From Dongia_B soli (GTDB lineage Bacteria > Pseudomonadota > Alphaproteobacteria > Dongiales > Dongiaceae): a stretch of 64,000 nucleotides of DNA. A program made the translations under genes and the position numbers. Shown here in pieces: positions 35,648 to 43,880 of the stretch. The notes beneath the pieces were generated by a model. It saw only the letters and a program-made list of their open reading frames with translations. It made no database searches and was not told where the DNA came from. The stretch covers positions 620,001 through 684,000 of the forward strand of contig NZ_JAXCLW010000002.1 in assembly GCF_034044715.1 (NCBI RefSeq), written 5' to 3'. Within the stretch, counting starts at the first letter, position 1, and every line of letters begins with the position of its first letter.

Positions 35648-36517
35648 ATGTCTCGTTTCTGCTATGTTAATGGTCGCTATCTGCCGCATGCCAATGGCAT
35701 GGTTCATATCGAGGATCGCGGCTATCAACTCGCCGACGGTATTTATGAAGTTGTGCCGATCTATCACGGCAAGCTCGTCGATATGGAGCAACATCTGGAT
35801 CGGCTAGCCTATTCCTTGGGTGAGCTGCGCATTGCGCCGCCGATGGAGAGAAATGCGCTGCGGCTGGTGATGCGTGAGCTGATTGCCCGCAACGGCGTCA
35901 CCAATGGTCTCATCTATCTCCAGGTGACGCGTGGCGTCGCACCACGCGAGCACAAATTTCCGAAGAAGACGAAAAGTTCGCTGGTCATGACGACCAAGAA
36001 GACCAAGCCGGTGGCGCCGGAGCTGCTGGAGAAAGGCGCCGCCATCATCACCCAGCGGGATCTTCGTTGGCTGCGGCGGGACATCAAATCGATCGGTCTC
36101 TTGCCGAATGTGCTGGCGAAGCAGGCCGCGTCGGAACAGGGTGCTTTCGAAGCCTGGCTGGTGGATGATGCCGGCTATATCACCGAGGGAAGTTCGACCA
36201 ATGCCTGGATCGTCAAAGCCGGCCCCGACGGCAAGGCACGCGAACTGATCACGCGCCCCCTGGGACATGACATCCTGGGCGGCATCACGCGGCGCGGTGT
36301 CGTCGATTTGGCGAAAGAGCAGGGACTAAATCTGGTCCAGCGGCCGTTTTCACTGGAGGAGGCGCTGTCGGCCGCCGAGGCCTTTCAGACCAGCAGCAGC
36401 GCTTTCGTTTTGCCGGTGACGTCAATCGACGGCAAAGCCATCGGCGATGGCAAGCCCGGTCCGATGACCATGCGGTTGCGCGAGATCTACTGCCGTTACG
36501 CGGAGCAGGGCGAATGA
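35648..36517 (+). CDS. dat: D-amino-acid transaminase (class IV aminotransferase)
   Basis: PLP enzyme that interconverts D-amino acids such as D-alanine and D-glutamate, likely feeding peptidoglycan precursors. 289 residues. Features are VHIEDRGYQLADGIYEV near the N-terminus, the PLP lysine Lys147 in DIKSIGLLPNVLAKQ, and ITEGSSTNAWIV. These fit D-amino-acid transaminase better than branched-chain transaminase, but substrate use can overlap. It lies 26 bases after trkA and overlaps the HAD gene by ATGA. Confidence 0.9.
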   Translation: MSRFCYVNGRYLPHANGMVHIEDRGYQLADGIYEVVPIYHGKLVDMEQHLDRLAYSLGELRIAPPMERNALRLVMRELIARNGVTNGLIYLQVTRGVAPREHKFPKKTKSSLVMTTKKTKPVAPELLEKGAAIITQRDLRWLRRDIKSIGLLPNVLAKQAASEQGAFEAWLVDDAGYITEGSSTNAWIVKAGPDGKARELITRPLGHDILGGITRRGVVDLAKEQGLNLVQRPFSLEEALSAAEAFQTSSSAFVLPVTSIDGKAIGDGKPGPMTMRLREIYCRYAEQGE

Positions 36518-37176
36518 CCGTGGCGCTTCTGTCGAAACCGCGCGCGGTTCTGTTCGATTGGGATAATACGCTGGTGGATAGCTGGGCGGTAATCCATGCG
36601 GCGATGAATCATACGCTCGAAGCGCTAGGCCATCCGCTTTGGACCCAGGCGGAGACGGAGGCGCGCGCCCGCAACTCGCTTCGAGATAGTTTTCCTAAAC
36701 TTTTCGGTGATGACTGGCCGAAAGCGGAAAAGCTTTTCTACGATCATTTCAGTGCCGTTCACCTGAGCCACCTGCATCCGCTGCCGGGAGCCGAAGCCTT
36801 GCTGAAAGCTTTCCATGAAGCAGGCATTTATCTGGCTGTGGTCAGCAATAAGCGGGGTGCCTTCTTGCGCACCGAGGCTCAGCATCTCGGCTGGGACCGA
36901 TACTTCTCTGTCCTGGCGGGCGCAGGTGATGCGGCGCGCGACAAGCCGGCTAAGGAACATGTCGATCTCGCACTGCAGGGTTCCGGCATCGAAGCCGGGC
37001 CGGAGGTCTGGTTCGTTGGTGATACCGACATCGATCTGGAGTGTGCAGGCCTCGCCGGCTGCGTGCCGATCCTGTCGCGCGCAACCCCACCCGCTGTGGG
37101 GGAATTTGGCGATCATCCTCCCGTTCTACATGTAGCCGGTTGTCAGGCGTTAACGGAATACCTGAGTCAACTTTAA
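36514..37176 (+). CDS. HAD-superfamily hydrolase, phosphoglycolate-phosphatase-like
   Basis: 220 residues with the HAD motifs: Asp15 and Asp17 in VLFDWDNTLVDSW (motif I, with Trp where most have Leu or Met), VVSNKRG (motif II), a Lys in RDKPAKEH (motif III) and WFVGDTDIDLECAG (motif IV). A helical cap lies between motifs I and II. The substrate is unknown. The start overlaps the dat stop (ATGA), suggesting coupled translation; hfq follows 140 bases later. Confidence 0.85.
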   Translation: MTVALLSKPRAVLFDWDNTLVDSWAVIHAAMNHTLEALGHPLWTQAETEARARNSLRDSFPKLFGDDWPKAEKLFYDHFSAVHLSHLHPLPGAEALLKAFHEAGIYLAVVSNKRGAFLRTEAQHLGWDRYFSVLAGAGDAARDKPAKEHVDLALQGSGIEAGPEVWFVGDTDIDLECAGLAGCVPILSRATPPAVGEFGDHPPVLHVAGCQALTEYLSQL

Positions 37177-37281
37177 CACTTGCCCTTTGGGTTTCTTCCC
37201 CGGGTAACTTATGTTACTCGTAGTTTCGGTGGGTTCATCGACCCGACCGCAACTAATGATGTCGCCTTCTCCGGGTGCATC

Positions 37282-37296
37282 GGGCCGAACCGGCCC
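37282..37296 (+). promoter_or_regulatory. Small hairpin in the hfq leader
   Basis: GGGCCG (37282-37287), loop AAC, CGGCCC (37291-37296), ending 20 bases before the hfq ATG and just upstream of the AAGGA ribosome site. Hfq autoregulates its own message in E. coli; whether this hairpin takes part is unknown. Confidence 0.3.
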
Positions 37297-37316
37297 CAAA
37301 AATAAGGAATAGAAAA

Positions 37317-37568
37317 ATGGCAAACGAAAAATCTCAAAGCGTCCAGGACGTGTTTCTGAACAGCATCCGCAAAAGCAAGATGCCGGTCACGATCTTCCTG
37401 GTGAACGGTGTCAAACTGCAAGGTATCGTAACTTGGTTTGATAATTTTTCCGTTCTGTTGCGGCGCGATGCGCATTCCCAACTGGTTTACAAGCATGCGA
37501 TCTCGACGATCATGCCGGCTGGTCCGTTGCAGCTGTTCGACGGCGCCAAGGAAAGTGACGAAGGTTGA
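37317..37568 (+). CDS. hfq: RNA chaperone Hfq
   Basis: Hexameric Sm-like protein that pairs small RNAs with mRNAs. 83 residues, standard for alphaproteobacteria, without the long C-terminal tail of E. coli. The Sm1 motif includes QDVFLNSIRKSKMPVTIFLVNG; the Sm2 motif YKHAISTI is intact. The ATG follows AAGGA; an upstream ATG at 37275 is not used. It is followed by hflX as in E. coli, with a strong hairpin between them. Confidence 0.98.
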   Translation: MANEKSQSVQDVFLNSIRKSKMPVTIFLVNGVKLQGIVTWFDNFSVLLRRDAHSQLVYKHAISTIMPAGPLQLFDGAKESDEG

Positions 37569-37578
37569 GATTATGAAA

Positions 37579-37610
37579 CTGTCCGGCGCGGCCATAGCCG
37601 CGCCGGACAG
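37579..37610. terminator. Perfect 14-bp hairpin between hfq and hflX
   Basis: CTGTCCGGCGCGGC (37579-37592), loop CATA, then its exact reverse complement (37597-37610). It lies 10 bases after the hfq stop and 14 bases before the hflX start. No T-run follows, so rather than a classic terminator it may be an attenuator, an RNase-processing site or an mRNA stabiliser separating hfq from hflX. Confidence 0.6.
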
Positions 37611-37624
37611 AGAATAGGAAATAG

Positions 37625-39040
37625 GTGAGTAAGAACGATCGCCCGGCGACTGCGACCGGTCAGCTGGATATTGATGGCGTACGCCATGGCGATCGGGCAT
37701 TGGTCATTCATCCGGATTTGCGGCAGGCAGCACGGCCTGCAAGCGGGCCGGGCCGATCCCCTGAAGCGCGACTGGCGGAAGCTTGCGGCCTGTCGCTCGC
37801 CATCGATCTCAATATCGTCGCCGCGGAAGTCATCCGTCTGAATGCGGTCAAACCGGCAACCTTGATCGGTGGCGGTGCGGTGGAGCGTCTGCGCGACCTG
37901 ATTGAGGCGGAAGAAATCTCCGTCGTCATCGTCGATGGCGCGGTCACGCCGATTCAGCAGCGCAATCTGGAAAAGGCTTGGAATGCAAAGGTCATCGACC
38001 GCACCGGCCTGATCCTGGAAATCTTCGGCGAGCGGGCGCGCACGCGGGAGGGCCAGTTGCAGGTGGAATTGGCAGCTTTGTCCTATCAGCGCAGCCGCCT
38101 CGTGCGGTCATGGACCCACTTGGAACGGCAGCGCGGCGGCTTCGGCTTCCTCGGCGGTCCCGGTGAATCCCAGTTGGAAATCGACCGTCGCTTGATCGAT
38201 GAGCGCATGGTGCGGATCAAGCGCGATCTCGATGATGTCAGGCGGACGCGCGGCTTGCATCGCCGGGCACGTCAGCGCGTCCCTTATCCCGTCGTCGCGC
38301 TGGTCGGCTATACCAATGCCGGCAAATCGACGTTGTTCAATCGCCTGACCCGCTCGGATGTCTTCGCCAAGGATCTGCTCTTCGCCACGCTAGACCCGAC
38401 CATGCGGCGGGTGAAGCTGCCGTCAGGCCGCGACATCATCCTGTCGGATACGGTCGGCTTCATCTCTGATCTGCCGACCGAGCTGGTCGCTGCATTCCGC
38501 GCCACGCTGGAAGAGGTGCTGGAGGCGGATCTTTTGCTGCATGTTCGGGACGTGTCGCATCCAGAGAGCGAAGCGCAGAAAGCGGATGTCGAGCAGGTGC
38601 TGAGCGGCCTCGGTATCGAGATGGCCACCGGCGATGACGGCGTCTTGCCATCAACCGGCAAAGGCATTCTGGAAGTCTTGAACAAGATTGATTTGATGGA
38701 ACCCGAACAGCGGCAAAGCCTGTTAGACCAGGCGAGGCGTGATCCCCCGCTCGTGCCGATTTCAGCGGTTACCGGGGAGGGTTGCGACGCCTTGCTAGCC
38801 GAGATCGAGCGTCAGCTGGCGGCAAACCGCCTGGTGGTGACCTATCACCTCGGTCACGATCAAGGCGGCGCCGTAGCATGGCTCTATAAGCATGGCGAGG
38901 TGCTGGAGCGGGCAGATAATGATGAAAGCGCTGAATTAATGGTGCGGTTATCACCGACGGACATTGAACGGTTCGAACGGATGCATGGCCGCGAATTAAA
39001 AAACGGTATGACGGAGAGTGGCGGGAAACATCTGCCGTGA
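37625..39040 (+). CDS. hflX: GTPase HflX
   Basis: Ribosome-associated GTPase that splits stalled or hibernating ribosomes. 471 residues. The N-terminal HflX domain (about 1-190) contains SPEARLAEACGL and GAVTPIQQRNLE, followed by a coiled region ending GGPGESQLEIDRR. The Ras-like GTPase has GYTNAGKSTLFN (G1), DTVGF (G3) and NKIDL (G4). The GTG start at 37625 follows AATAGGAAATAG. Its stop overlaps the next gene's GTG start. Confidence 0.97.
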   Translation: MSKNDRPATATGQLDIDGVRHGDRALVIHPDLRQAARPASGPGRSPEARLAEACGLSLAIDLNIVAAEVIRLNAVKPATLIGGGAVERLRDLIEAEEISVVIVDGAVTPIQQRNLEKAWNAKVIDRTGLILEIFGERARTREGQLQVELAALSYQRSRLVRSWTHLERQRGGFGFLGGPGESQLEIDRRLIDERMVRIKRDLDDVRRTRGLHRRARQRVPYPVVALVGYTNAGKSTLFNRLTRSDVFAKDLLFATLDPTMRRVKLPSGRDIILSDTVGFISDLPTELVAAFRATLEEVLEADLLLHVRDVSHPESEAQKADVEQVLSGLGIEMATGDDGVLPSTGKGILEVLNKIDLMEPEQRQSLLDQARRDPPLVPISAVTGEGCDALLAEIERQLAANRLVVTYHLGHDQGGAVAWLYKHGEVLERADNDESAELMVRLSPTDIERFERMHGRELKNGMTESGGKHLP

Positions 39041-39891
39041 AAGTGTACGATATCGAGATTCCCGATCCGCATAAAATCGCCGAGTTGATGGCAGAAATCG
39101 CACAGGCACAGATCCTGCCGCGCTTCCGTTGTCTGGAAGAGGGGGAGTGGCGGGAAAAAGGCCCTGGCGATATTGTCACCGTGGCGGATGAAGAGGCCGA
39201 AGCGGCCCTGACGCCGCGGCTGCAGTCGCTGCTGCCGGGTTCCGTTGTGCTGGGCGAAGAAGCGGCGGCGGCCGACCCTTCGCTGATGGGGCTCCTCCGG
39301 AAGCACCAGCCGGTCTGGATCATTGATCCAGTCGACGGAACGGCCAATTTCGCCGCCGGCAAGCCCGATTTCTGCTCGATGCTGGCTTTAGTGAGCGGTG
39401 ACCGGCTTCTGGCCGGCTGGATACACGAGCCGATCAATGGGCGGACCACCATGGCGGTTGCGCGGCAGGGTATTGAAATCCTCGGCTCACCGCAGGACAG
39501 GACCTTGTCTGATCGAACCGATGGCAAGTTGCGCGGTGTCGTTGCCGTCGGCCATCGCGGTAAAGAGGATCTGGCCCGCCGGGCAAATGCCGTGCGTGCA
39601 AAGATCGATCAGGTCCGGTCGTTGCGTTGCGCCGGCCTCGATTACCTGCGCCTGCTGGCCGGCGATCTCGATTTCCTGTTGTTCTCCGGCGTGATGCCCT
39701 GGGATCACGCCGCCGGGGCGCTGATCGTACATGAATCCGGCGGGCTGGCGGGTTATCTTGGTAATGGCGGCGATTACATTGCGAGTAATGCCCTCACGGC
39801 TGAGGGTGTATTGGCGGCGGCCGAGCCGGCAGTCTGGCATCAGGTTGCGGCAACCTTGGCGGGCGGCAGTGCTGCAATGGCAACGGGATAA
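39037..39891 (+). CDS. Inositol-monophosphatase-family phosphatase
   Basis: 284 residues, IMPase fold. It has the metal-site motifs GEEA (after SVVL), WIIDPVDGTANF and PWDHAAGALIVHESGG. It could hydrolyse inositol-1-phosphate, fructose-1,6-bisphosphate, histidinol phosphate or PAP; the sequence does not settle which. It starts with GTG overlapping the hflX stop as GTGA (39037-39040), so it is probably translated with hflX. Confidence 0.88.
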   Translation: MKVYDIEIPDPHKIAELMAEIAQAQILPRFRCLEEGEWREKGPGDIVTVADEEAEAALTPRLQSLLPGSVVLGEEAAAADPSLMGLLRKHQPVWIIDPVDGTANFAAGKPDFCSMLALVSGDRLLAGWIHEPINGRTTMAVARQGIEILGSPQDRTLSDRTDGKLRGVVAVGHRGKEDLARRANAVRAKIDQVRSLRCAGLDYLRLLAGDLDFLLFSGVMPWDHAAGALIVHESGGLAGYLGNGGDYIASNALTAEGVLAAAEPAVWHQVAATLAGGSAAMATG

Positions 39892-39910
39892 CGATAAACA
39901 GGGGTTGACG

Positions 39911-40777
39911 ATGAAGGTGGCGTTTCTTGGACTGGGCGTCATGGGCTATCCGATGGCGGGGCATTTGGCCAAAGTAGGCCATCAGGTGACGGTCTATAAT
40001 CGCACCAGCAGCAAAGCCGAGAAATGGAGCAAGGAGCACGGCGGAAAGGCCGTGCCCACCCCCAAAGCTGCCGCGGGGGATGCGGAGATTGTCTTCGCTT
40101 GTGTCGGGAATGACGACGATCTGCGAAGCGTCACCATCGGCGCCGATGGTGCCTTCGCCGGCATGGCAAAAGACAGTCTTTTCATCGATCACACCACGGC
40201 ATCAGCCGATGTCGCGCGCGAATTGGGCGGCATCGCCGCCGACCGAGGACTGAATTTCCTTGATGCGCCCGTGTCGGGCGGGCAAGCGGGAGCCGAGAAC
40301 GGCAAGCTCACCGTCATGGTCGGCGGCGAGCAGCCGGCTTTTGATCGGGCCAAGCCGGTGATCGATAGCTATGCGAAATCCTGCGTCCTGATGGGGCCCG
40401 TCGGCAGCGGACAGCTCACCAAGATGGTGAATCAGATCTGCATTGCCGGTCTGGTTCAGGGCCTGTCCGAGGCGGTCAATTTCGGCCAGAAGGCAGGGCT
40501 GGATATCGCCAAGGTGGTTGAGGTGATCTCCAAAGGGGCGGCACAGTCATGGCAGATGGAGAATCGCGCCTTGACCATGGCCGACGGCAAATTCGAATTC
40601 GGCTTTGCCGTCGACTGGATGCGCAAAGATCTGGGCATCTGCCTGAACGAGGCGACACGGAACGGCGCCCGACTGCCTGTTACCGCGCTGGTGGATCAGT
40701 TTTATGCACAGATCCAGGCCCGCGGCGGTCGCCACTGGGATACCTCCAGTCTCATCCATCTGCTCCAGAAACCCTGA
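39911..40777 (+). CDS. NAD(P)-dependent beta-hydroxyacid dehydrogenase (3-hydroxyisobutyrate dehydrogenase family)
   Basis: 288 residues. The N-terminal Rossmann motif is GLGVMGYPMAGHLAKVG, the substrate motif is DAPVSGGQAGAENGKLTVMVGG, and the catalytic lysine lies in GSGQLTKMVNQ. The family includes 3-hydroxyisobutyrate, tartronate-semialdehyde and glyoxylate/succinate-semialdehyde reductases. The short GSGQLTKM type and the C-terminal helical domain do not decide the substrate. The ATG follows a CAGGGG site. It is the last gene of this plus-strand run and is followed by a terminator. Confidence 0.9.
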   Translation: MKVAFLGLGVMGYPMAGHLAKVGHQVTVYNRTSSKAEKWSKEHGGKAVPTPKAAAGDAEIVFACVGNDDDLRSVTIGADGAFAGMAKDSLFIDHTTASADVARELGGIAADRGLNFLDAPVSGGQAGAENGKLTVMVGGEQPAFDRAKPVIDSYAKSCVLMGPVGSGQLTKMVNQICIAGLVQGLSEAVNFGQKAGLDIAKVVEVISKGAAQSWQMENRALTMADGKFEFGFAVDWMRKDLGICLNEATRNGARLPVTALVDQFYAQIQARGGRHWDTSSLIHLLQKP

Positions 40778-40803
40778 TCAATAGACGGCACGGGAAAACA
40801 CGC

Positions 40804-40822
40804 AGCCCGCGCTTTGCGGGCT
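40804..40822 (+). terminator. Terminator after the hydroxyacid dehydrogenase gene
   Basis: AGCCCGC (40804-40810), loop GCTTT, GCGGGCT (40816-40822), then TCTATGGTTT. A compact GC-rich 7-bp stem, 27 bases after the stop codon. The T-run is imperfect. It marks the end of the long dusB-to-dehydrogenase plus-strand block, facing mazG. Confidence 0.55.
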
Positions 40823-40938
40823 TCTATGGTTTAACAAATCGATGTAATCGGCTGTCTTTAAAATATAAAAACGGGTCTGGGCCTAACCTTATAGGTCTGC
40901 GCGATAGGTCACAACCCTGGTGGTTGAGTTTTTCTAAC

Positions 40939-41760
40939 TCAGCGCCGTTCTTCTACCTTGGCTTGTTGCCAGGCCGCTTCCATACGATCGAGATCGGCCT
41001 TATCCGGAGAGCTGCCTTCTGCTGCCAGGATCGTTTCGACGCGGCGGAAGCGGCGCTCGAACTTGCCATTTGCTTGACGCAGCGCGGCTTCAGGGTCGAC
41101 CTTCAAGTGTCGGGCGAGATTGGCGCAAACGAACAGCAGATCCCCGATCTCGTCGACCAAACGCTCGGCTGCGCCGCCCGTTTTTATTTCCGTTTCGACC
41201 TCCGCCAACTCTTCTCGCACCTTGTCCAAAACCTGCGCCGTTTCCGGCCAGTCGAAGCCGACGCGGGCGGCGCGCTTTTGCAGCTTATCGGCCCGCATTA
41301 AGGCGGGCAGGCCCAGCGCAACTCCATCCAGCGTGCTGGGCTCGCGACCGCTGGCTTTAGCCAAGCGTGCCCGCTCCTCAGCTTTCCGGTGCTCCCAAGC
41401 CACCGTCTGGGCGTGCGAAGTCTCGATTTTTTCATCAGAAAATACATGAGGATGACGCTCTATCATCTTATTATTGATAGATTTAATAACGTCAACCATC
41501 GCGAAGTCGCCTGCTTCCCCGGCCATCTGGGCATAAAAAACCACCTGGAATAACAGATCGCCCAATTCCCCCTTGAGTGCCGGCATATCGTTTTGCGAGA
41601 TCGCATCCGCCACTTCATAAGCTTCCTCGATCGTATGGGGGGCAATGGTGGCGAAGCTCTGTTCGAGATCCCAGGGACAGCCATTCTGGGGATCCCGCAA
41701 GCGGGCCATGATGTCGAGCAACCGGTCCAGGGCGGCAGCGGCAGGGCTGGGTGTGGTCAT
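40939..41760 (-). CDS. mazG: Nucleoside triphosphate pyrophosphohydrolase MazG
   Basis: Hydrolyses (d)NTPs to monophosphates, guarding the nucleotide pool. 273 residues with two MazG repeats. The first contains CPWDLEQSFATIAPHTIEEAYEVADAI and the second the VEEELAE-type VREELAEVETEIK and DEIGDLLFVCANLARHL. The EExxE and ExxD metal motifs are intact in both. It is a lone gene on this strand, converging on the preceding block and facing the P1 peptidase. Confidence 0.96.
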   Translation of the reverse strand: MTTPSPAAAALDRLLDIMARLRDPQNGCPWDLEQSFATIAPHTIEEAYEVADAISQNDMPALKGELGDLLFQVVFYAQMAGEAGDFAMVDVIKSINNKMIERHPHVFSDEKIETSHAQTVAWEHRKAEERARLAKASGREPSTLDGVALGLPALMRADKLQKRAARVGFDWPETAQVLDKVREELAEVETEIKTGGAAERLVDEIGDLLFVCANLARHLKVDPEAALRQANGKFERRFRRVETILAAEGSSPDKADLDRMEAAWQQAKVEERR

Positions 41761-41937
41761 ATCTGGTGAGCCTTCGAATGCGTGTCGCAGAGGGGCTGAC
41801 TATAGCCGCCCGGTCCCGGTGATGAAATGTTCGATAGGGCTCGGGAAACCGACGGACCTTCGCGTTCGGAGGTGGTGACGGGCTGCGCGCAATCTATTAA
41901 GACGAACGATAATACCTTCGATCAGGAAGTCAGCGCG

Positions 41938-42999
41938 ATGATCAAGCGTTTCAGAGCCCGCGATCTATCGATTTCGCCGGGGCACCTGCCAATTGGCCCA
42001 TTGAATGCCATTACCGACGTGGCTGGTTTGCTGGTCGGCCATGTCACGCTATACGACGGCGATCGCTTGCGGACAGGCGCGACGGCGATCCGGCCTCATA
42101 GCGGCAATCTGTTTCAAGACAAGGTGCCGGCCGGTCTCGCCGTGCTCAATGGCTACGGCAAGCTCGCCGGGGCGACGCAGCTCTTGGAACTGGGGGAGCT
42201 GGAGACGCCGATTGTCCTGACCAATACACTCGCCGTCGGCCGCGCCATCGAAGCCGTCAATCAATGGACGCTCGCCCAGCCTGGCAATGAATCAGTGACA
42301 TCGGTCAATGCGGTCGTTGGTGAAACCAACGACAGCCGGCTCAATGATATTCGCAGCGGTCACCCGACCGTGGAGCAGATCATGGCGGCGATCGAGAAGG
42401 CATCCGATGGTCCCGTGGCTGAAGGCGGGGTCGGGGCGGGGACGGGGACAGTCGCTTTTGGTTTCAAAGGTGGTATCGGCACGTCGTCCCGCCGGCTGTC
42501 CGGCCCGCAGGGCGGCTATACGCTCGGCGTCCTCGTTCAATCGAATTATGGTGGCGATCTGCGGATCGATGGCCGCCGCTATGCAGAGCTGACAAAGATC
42601 GAGGCTGATACGGATGGGTCGATCATGATCGTGCTGGCGACGGATGCGCCGCTATCCGATCGCAACCTGGGCCGTCTGGCGGAACGAAGCTTTGCCGGTC
42701 TCGCGCGAACCGGATCGGCTCTCAGCAACGGCTCGGGCGATTATGCCATCGCTTTCTCCACGGCCGAGGCCGTGCGGCGGACGCCATCGCGCCGCGGGGC
42801 CGCTGCTGAAGTTGCCGACTTGCCGAATGACCGGATGTCGCCCTTGTTCCAAGCGGCGATCGAGGCGACCGAGGAAGCGATCCTCAATTCGCTTTTTATC
42901 GCCGAGACGACAGAGGGTTATGATGCGGGTCGCCGCACACCATCGCGCATCGAGGCTTTGCCGTTGGATCCGATCATCCGTTCGCTCAATAAAGGGTGA
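41938..42999 (+). CDS. P1 family peptidase (DmpA-type aminopeptidase, S58)
   Basis: 353 residues. The family self-cleaves to expose a catalytic Ser or Thr. The typical motifs are present: GPLNAITDVAGLLVGH, LTNTLAVGRA, VGETNDSRLN, GGVGAGTG and FKGGIGTSSR. NGSGDY around Gly265-Ser266 is the probable cleavage and nucleophile site. Members cleave N-terminal D- or L-amino acids or beta-peptides; the substrate is not clear here. I chose the internal ATG with CAGGAAG upstream over the longer open frame, because the family begins at this point. Confidence 0.9.
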   Translation: MIKRFRARDLSISPGHLPIGPLNAITDVAGLLVGHVTLYDGDRLRTGATAIRPHSGNLFQDKVPAGLAVLNGYGKLAGATQLLELGELETPIVLTNTLAVGRAIEAVNQWTLAQPGNESVTSVNAVVGETNDSRLNDIRSGHPTVEQIMAAIEKASDGPVAEGGVGAGTGTVAFGFKGGIGTSSRRLSGPQGGYTLGVLVQSNYGGDLRIDGRRYAELTKIEADTDGSIMIVLATDAPLSDRNLGRLAERSFAGLARTGSALSNGSGDYAIAFSTAEAVRRTPSRRGAAAEVADLPNDRMSPLFQAAIEATEEAILNSLFIAETTEGYDAGRRTPSRIEALPLDPIIRSLNKG

Positions 43000-43007
43000 G
43001 GCGGTTG

Positions 43008-43592
43008 ATGCCGGATGCTCAACCCCTGACGCAAGCCTTCTTCGCACGTCCGGTGGTGACGGTCGCGAAAGAACTGATCGGCTGCAAATTGCTTTTTGCG
43101 GGCTGCGGCGGAATCATCGTCGAAACCGAAGCCTATGATCACGAGGATCCGGCTTCCCACTGTTATGGTGGACGGACGCCGCGCAATGCCTCGATGTTCG
43201 GGCCGCCGGGCCATGCTTATGTCTATCGCTCTTACGGTATTCACTGGTGCTTGAATTTCGTTTGCGGCCGTCTTCCCAAACACGGCGAGATGGCGAGCGG
43301 CGTGCTTATTCGCGCAATCGAGCCAACGGACGGTTTGGAATTGATTGAGGAACGCCGAGGGACACGCGACCGGCGCAAATTGTGTTCAGGACCGGGACGC
43401 GTCTGCCAAGCATTGAACATCACCAAGGTGCAAGACGGACAGCCGCTCGATCAGCCACCTTTTTCCGTTCTGCGTCGTGCCAGGCGCCACGACATTGTAA
43501 TCGGGCCTCGCATCGGCATCACACGTGCAGCCGAAACTCCTTGGCGTTTCGGCATGGCAGGGTCGGTGTTTCTCAGTCGTCCCTTCGCCTGA
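43008..43592 (+). CDS. 3-methyladenine DNA glycosylase (AAG/MPG family)
   Basis: Base-excision repair enzyme for alkylated purines. 194 residues with FFARPVVTVAKELIGCKL at the start, the catalytic Glu in IIVETEAYDHEDPASH, AYVYRSYGIHWCLNFV, and GPGRVCQALNI, the AAG signature. ATG at 43008 follows GTGAGGCGG; a GTG at 42996 overlapping the previous stop is the alternative. Probably cotranscribed with the peptidase gene. Confidence 0.93.
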   Translation: MPDAQPLTQAFFARPVVTVAKELIGCKLLFAGCGGIIVETEAYDHEDPASHCYGGRTPRNASMFGPPGHAYVYRSYGIHWCLNFVCGRLPKHGEMASGVLIRAIEPTDGLELIEERRGTRDRRKLCSGPGRVCQALNITKVQDGQPLDQPPFSVLRRARRHDIVIGPRIGITRAAETPWRFGMAGSVFLSRPFA

Positions 43593-43676
43593 TCTGCGAT
43601 CGTTGATAATGCGAATCAATTTGGCCGACTGTCGGTTCGCACCGCGATTTTGTCCGTCAGCAAAACCAGCGTAAAT

Positions 43677-43694
43677 CTGTCTCTTAACTGACAA
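43677..43694 (+). promoter_or_regulatory. Candidate Pho box upstream of pstS
   Basis: CTGTCTC-TTAA-CTGACAA, two 7-base direct repeats with a 4-base AT linker, each matching the E. coli half CTGTCAT at 5 of 7 positions. It is 187 bases before pstS. It would bind PhoB, expected for a phosphate-uptake operon. The same 288-base region (43593-43880) holds two further inverted repeats and no gene. Confidence 0.45.
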
Positions 43695-43711
43695 TCTATA
43701 GATCCCGTGTG

Positions 43712-43727
43712 TCAGCAATCTTGCTGA
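43712..43727. promoter_or_regulatory. 16-base inverted repeat upstream of pstS
   Basis: TCAGCAA-TC-TTGCTGA, a perfect 7-2-7 inverted repeat 18 bases after the Pho box. It looks like an operator for a dimeric regulator or a hairpin in the leader. No known regulator's consensus was recognised. Confidence 0.4.
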
Positions 43728-43777
43728 TAACGACGCATTCTCCGCCACTGATAGCGCAGCTCGTCGGTTGAGAGACT

Positions 43778-43800
43778 GATTCCGAAGTTAAGACGGAATC
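43778..43800. promoter_or_regulatory. Inverted repeat with two GANTC sites upstream of pstS
   Basis: GATTCCG (43778-43784), nine bases, CGGAATC (43794-43800). Each arm holds a GANTC (CcrM) site; a third lies at 43613-43617. It is 80 bases before the pstS ATG. Confidence 0.4.
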
Positions 43801-43880
43801 GTCAAAAAAGGGTAACAGGGTTTGGACTATGTGAGAGCTCCCACCGCAAGCCATTCGTTCGAATTGGGAGAACTCTACAA

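Noticed and set aside
40925..40941. TGAGTT-N5-AACTCA stem at the mazG stop codon as a terminator
   Set aside because: Only 6 bp, AT-rich, and no T-run on the mazG strand; left as unproven.
40549..41301. Plus-strand open frame running from the dehydrogenase gene over mazG
   Set aside because: Starts inside a real gene and crosses a terminator; no domain.
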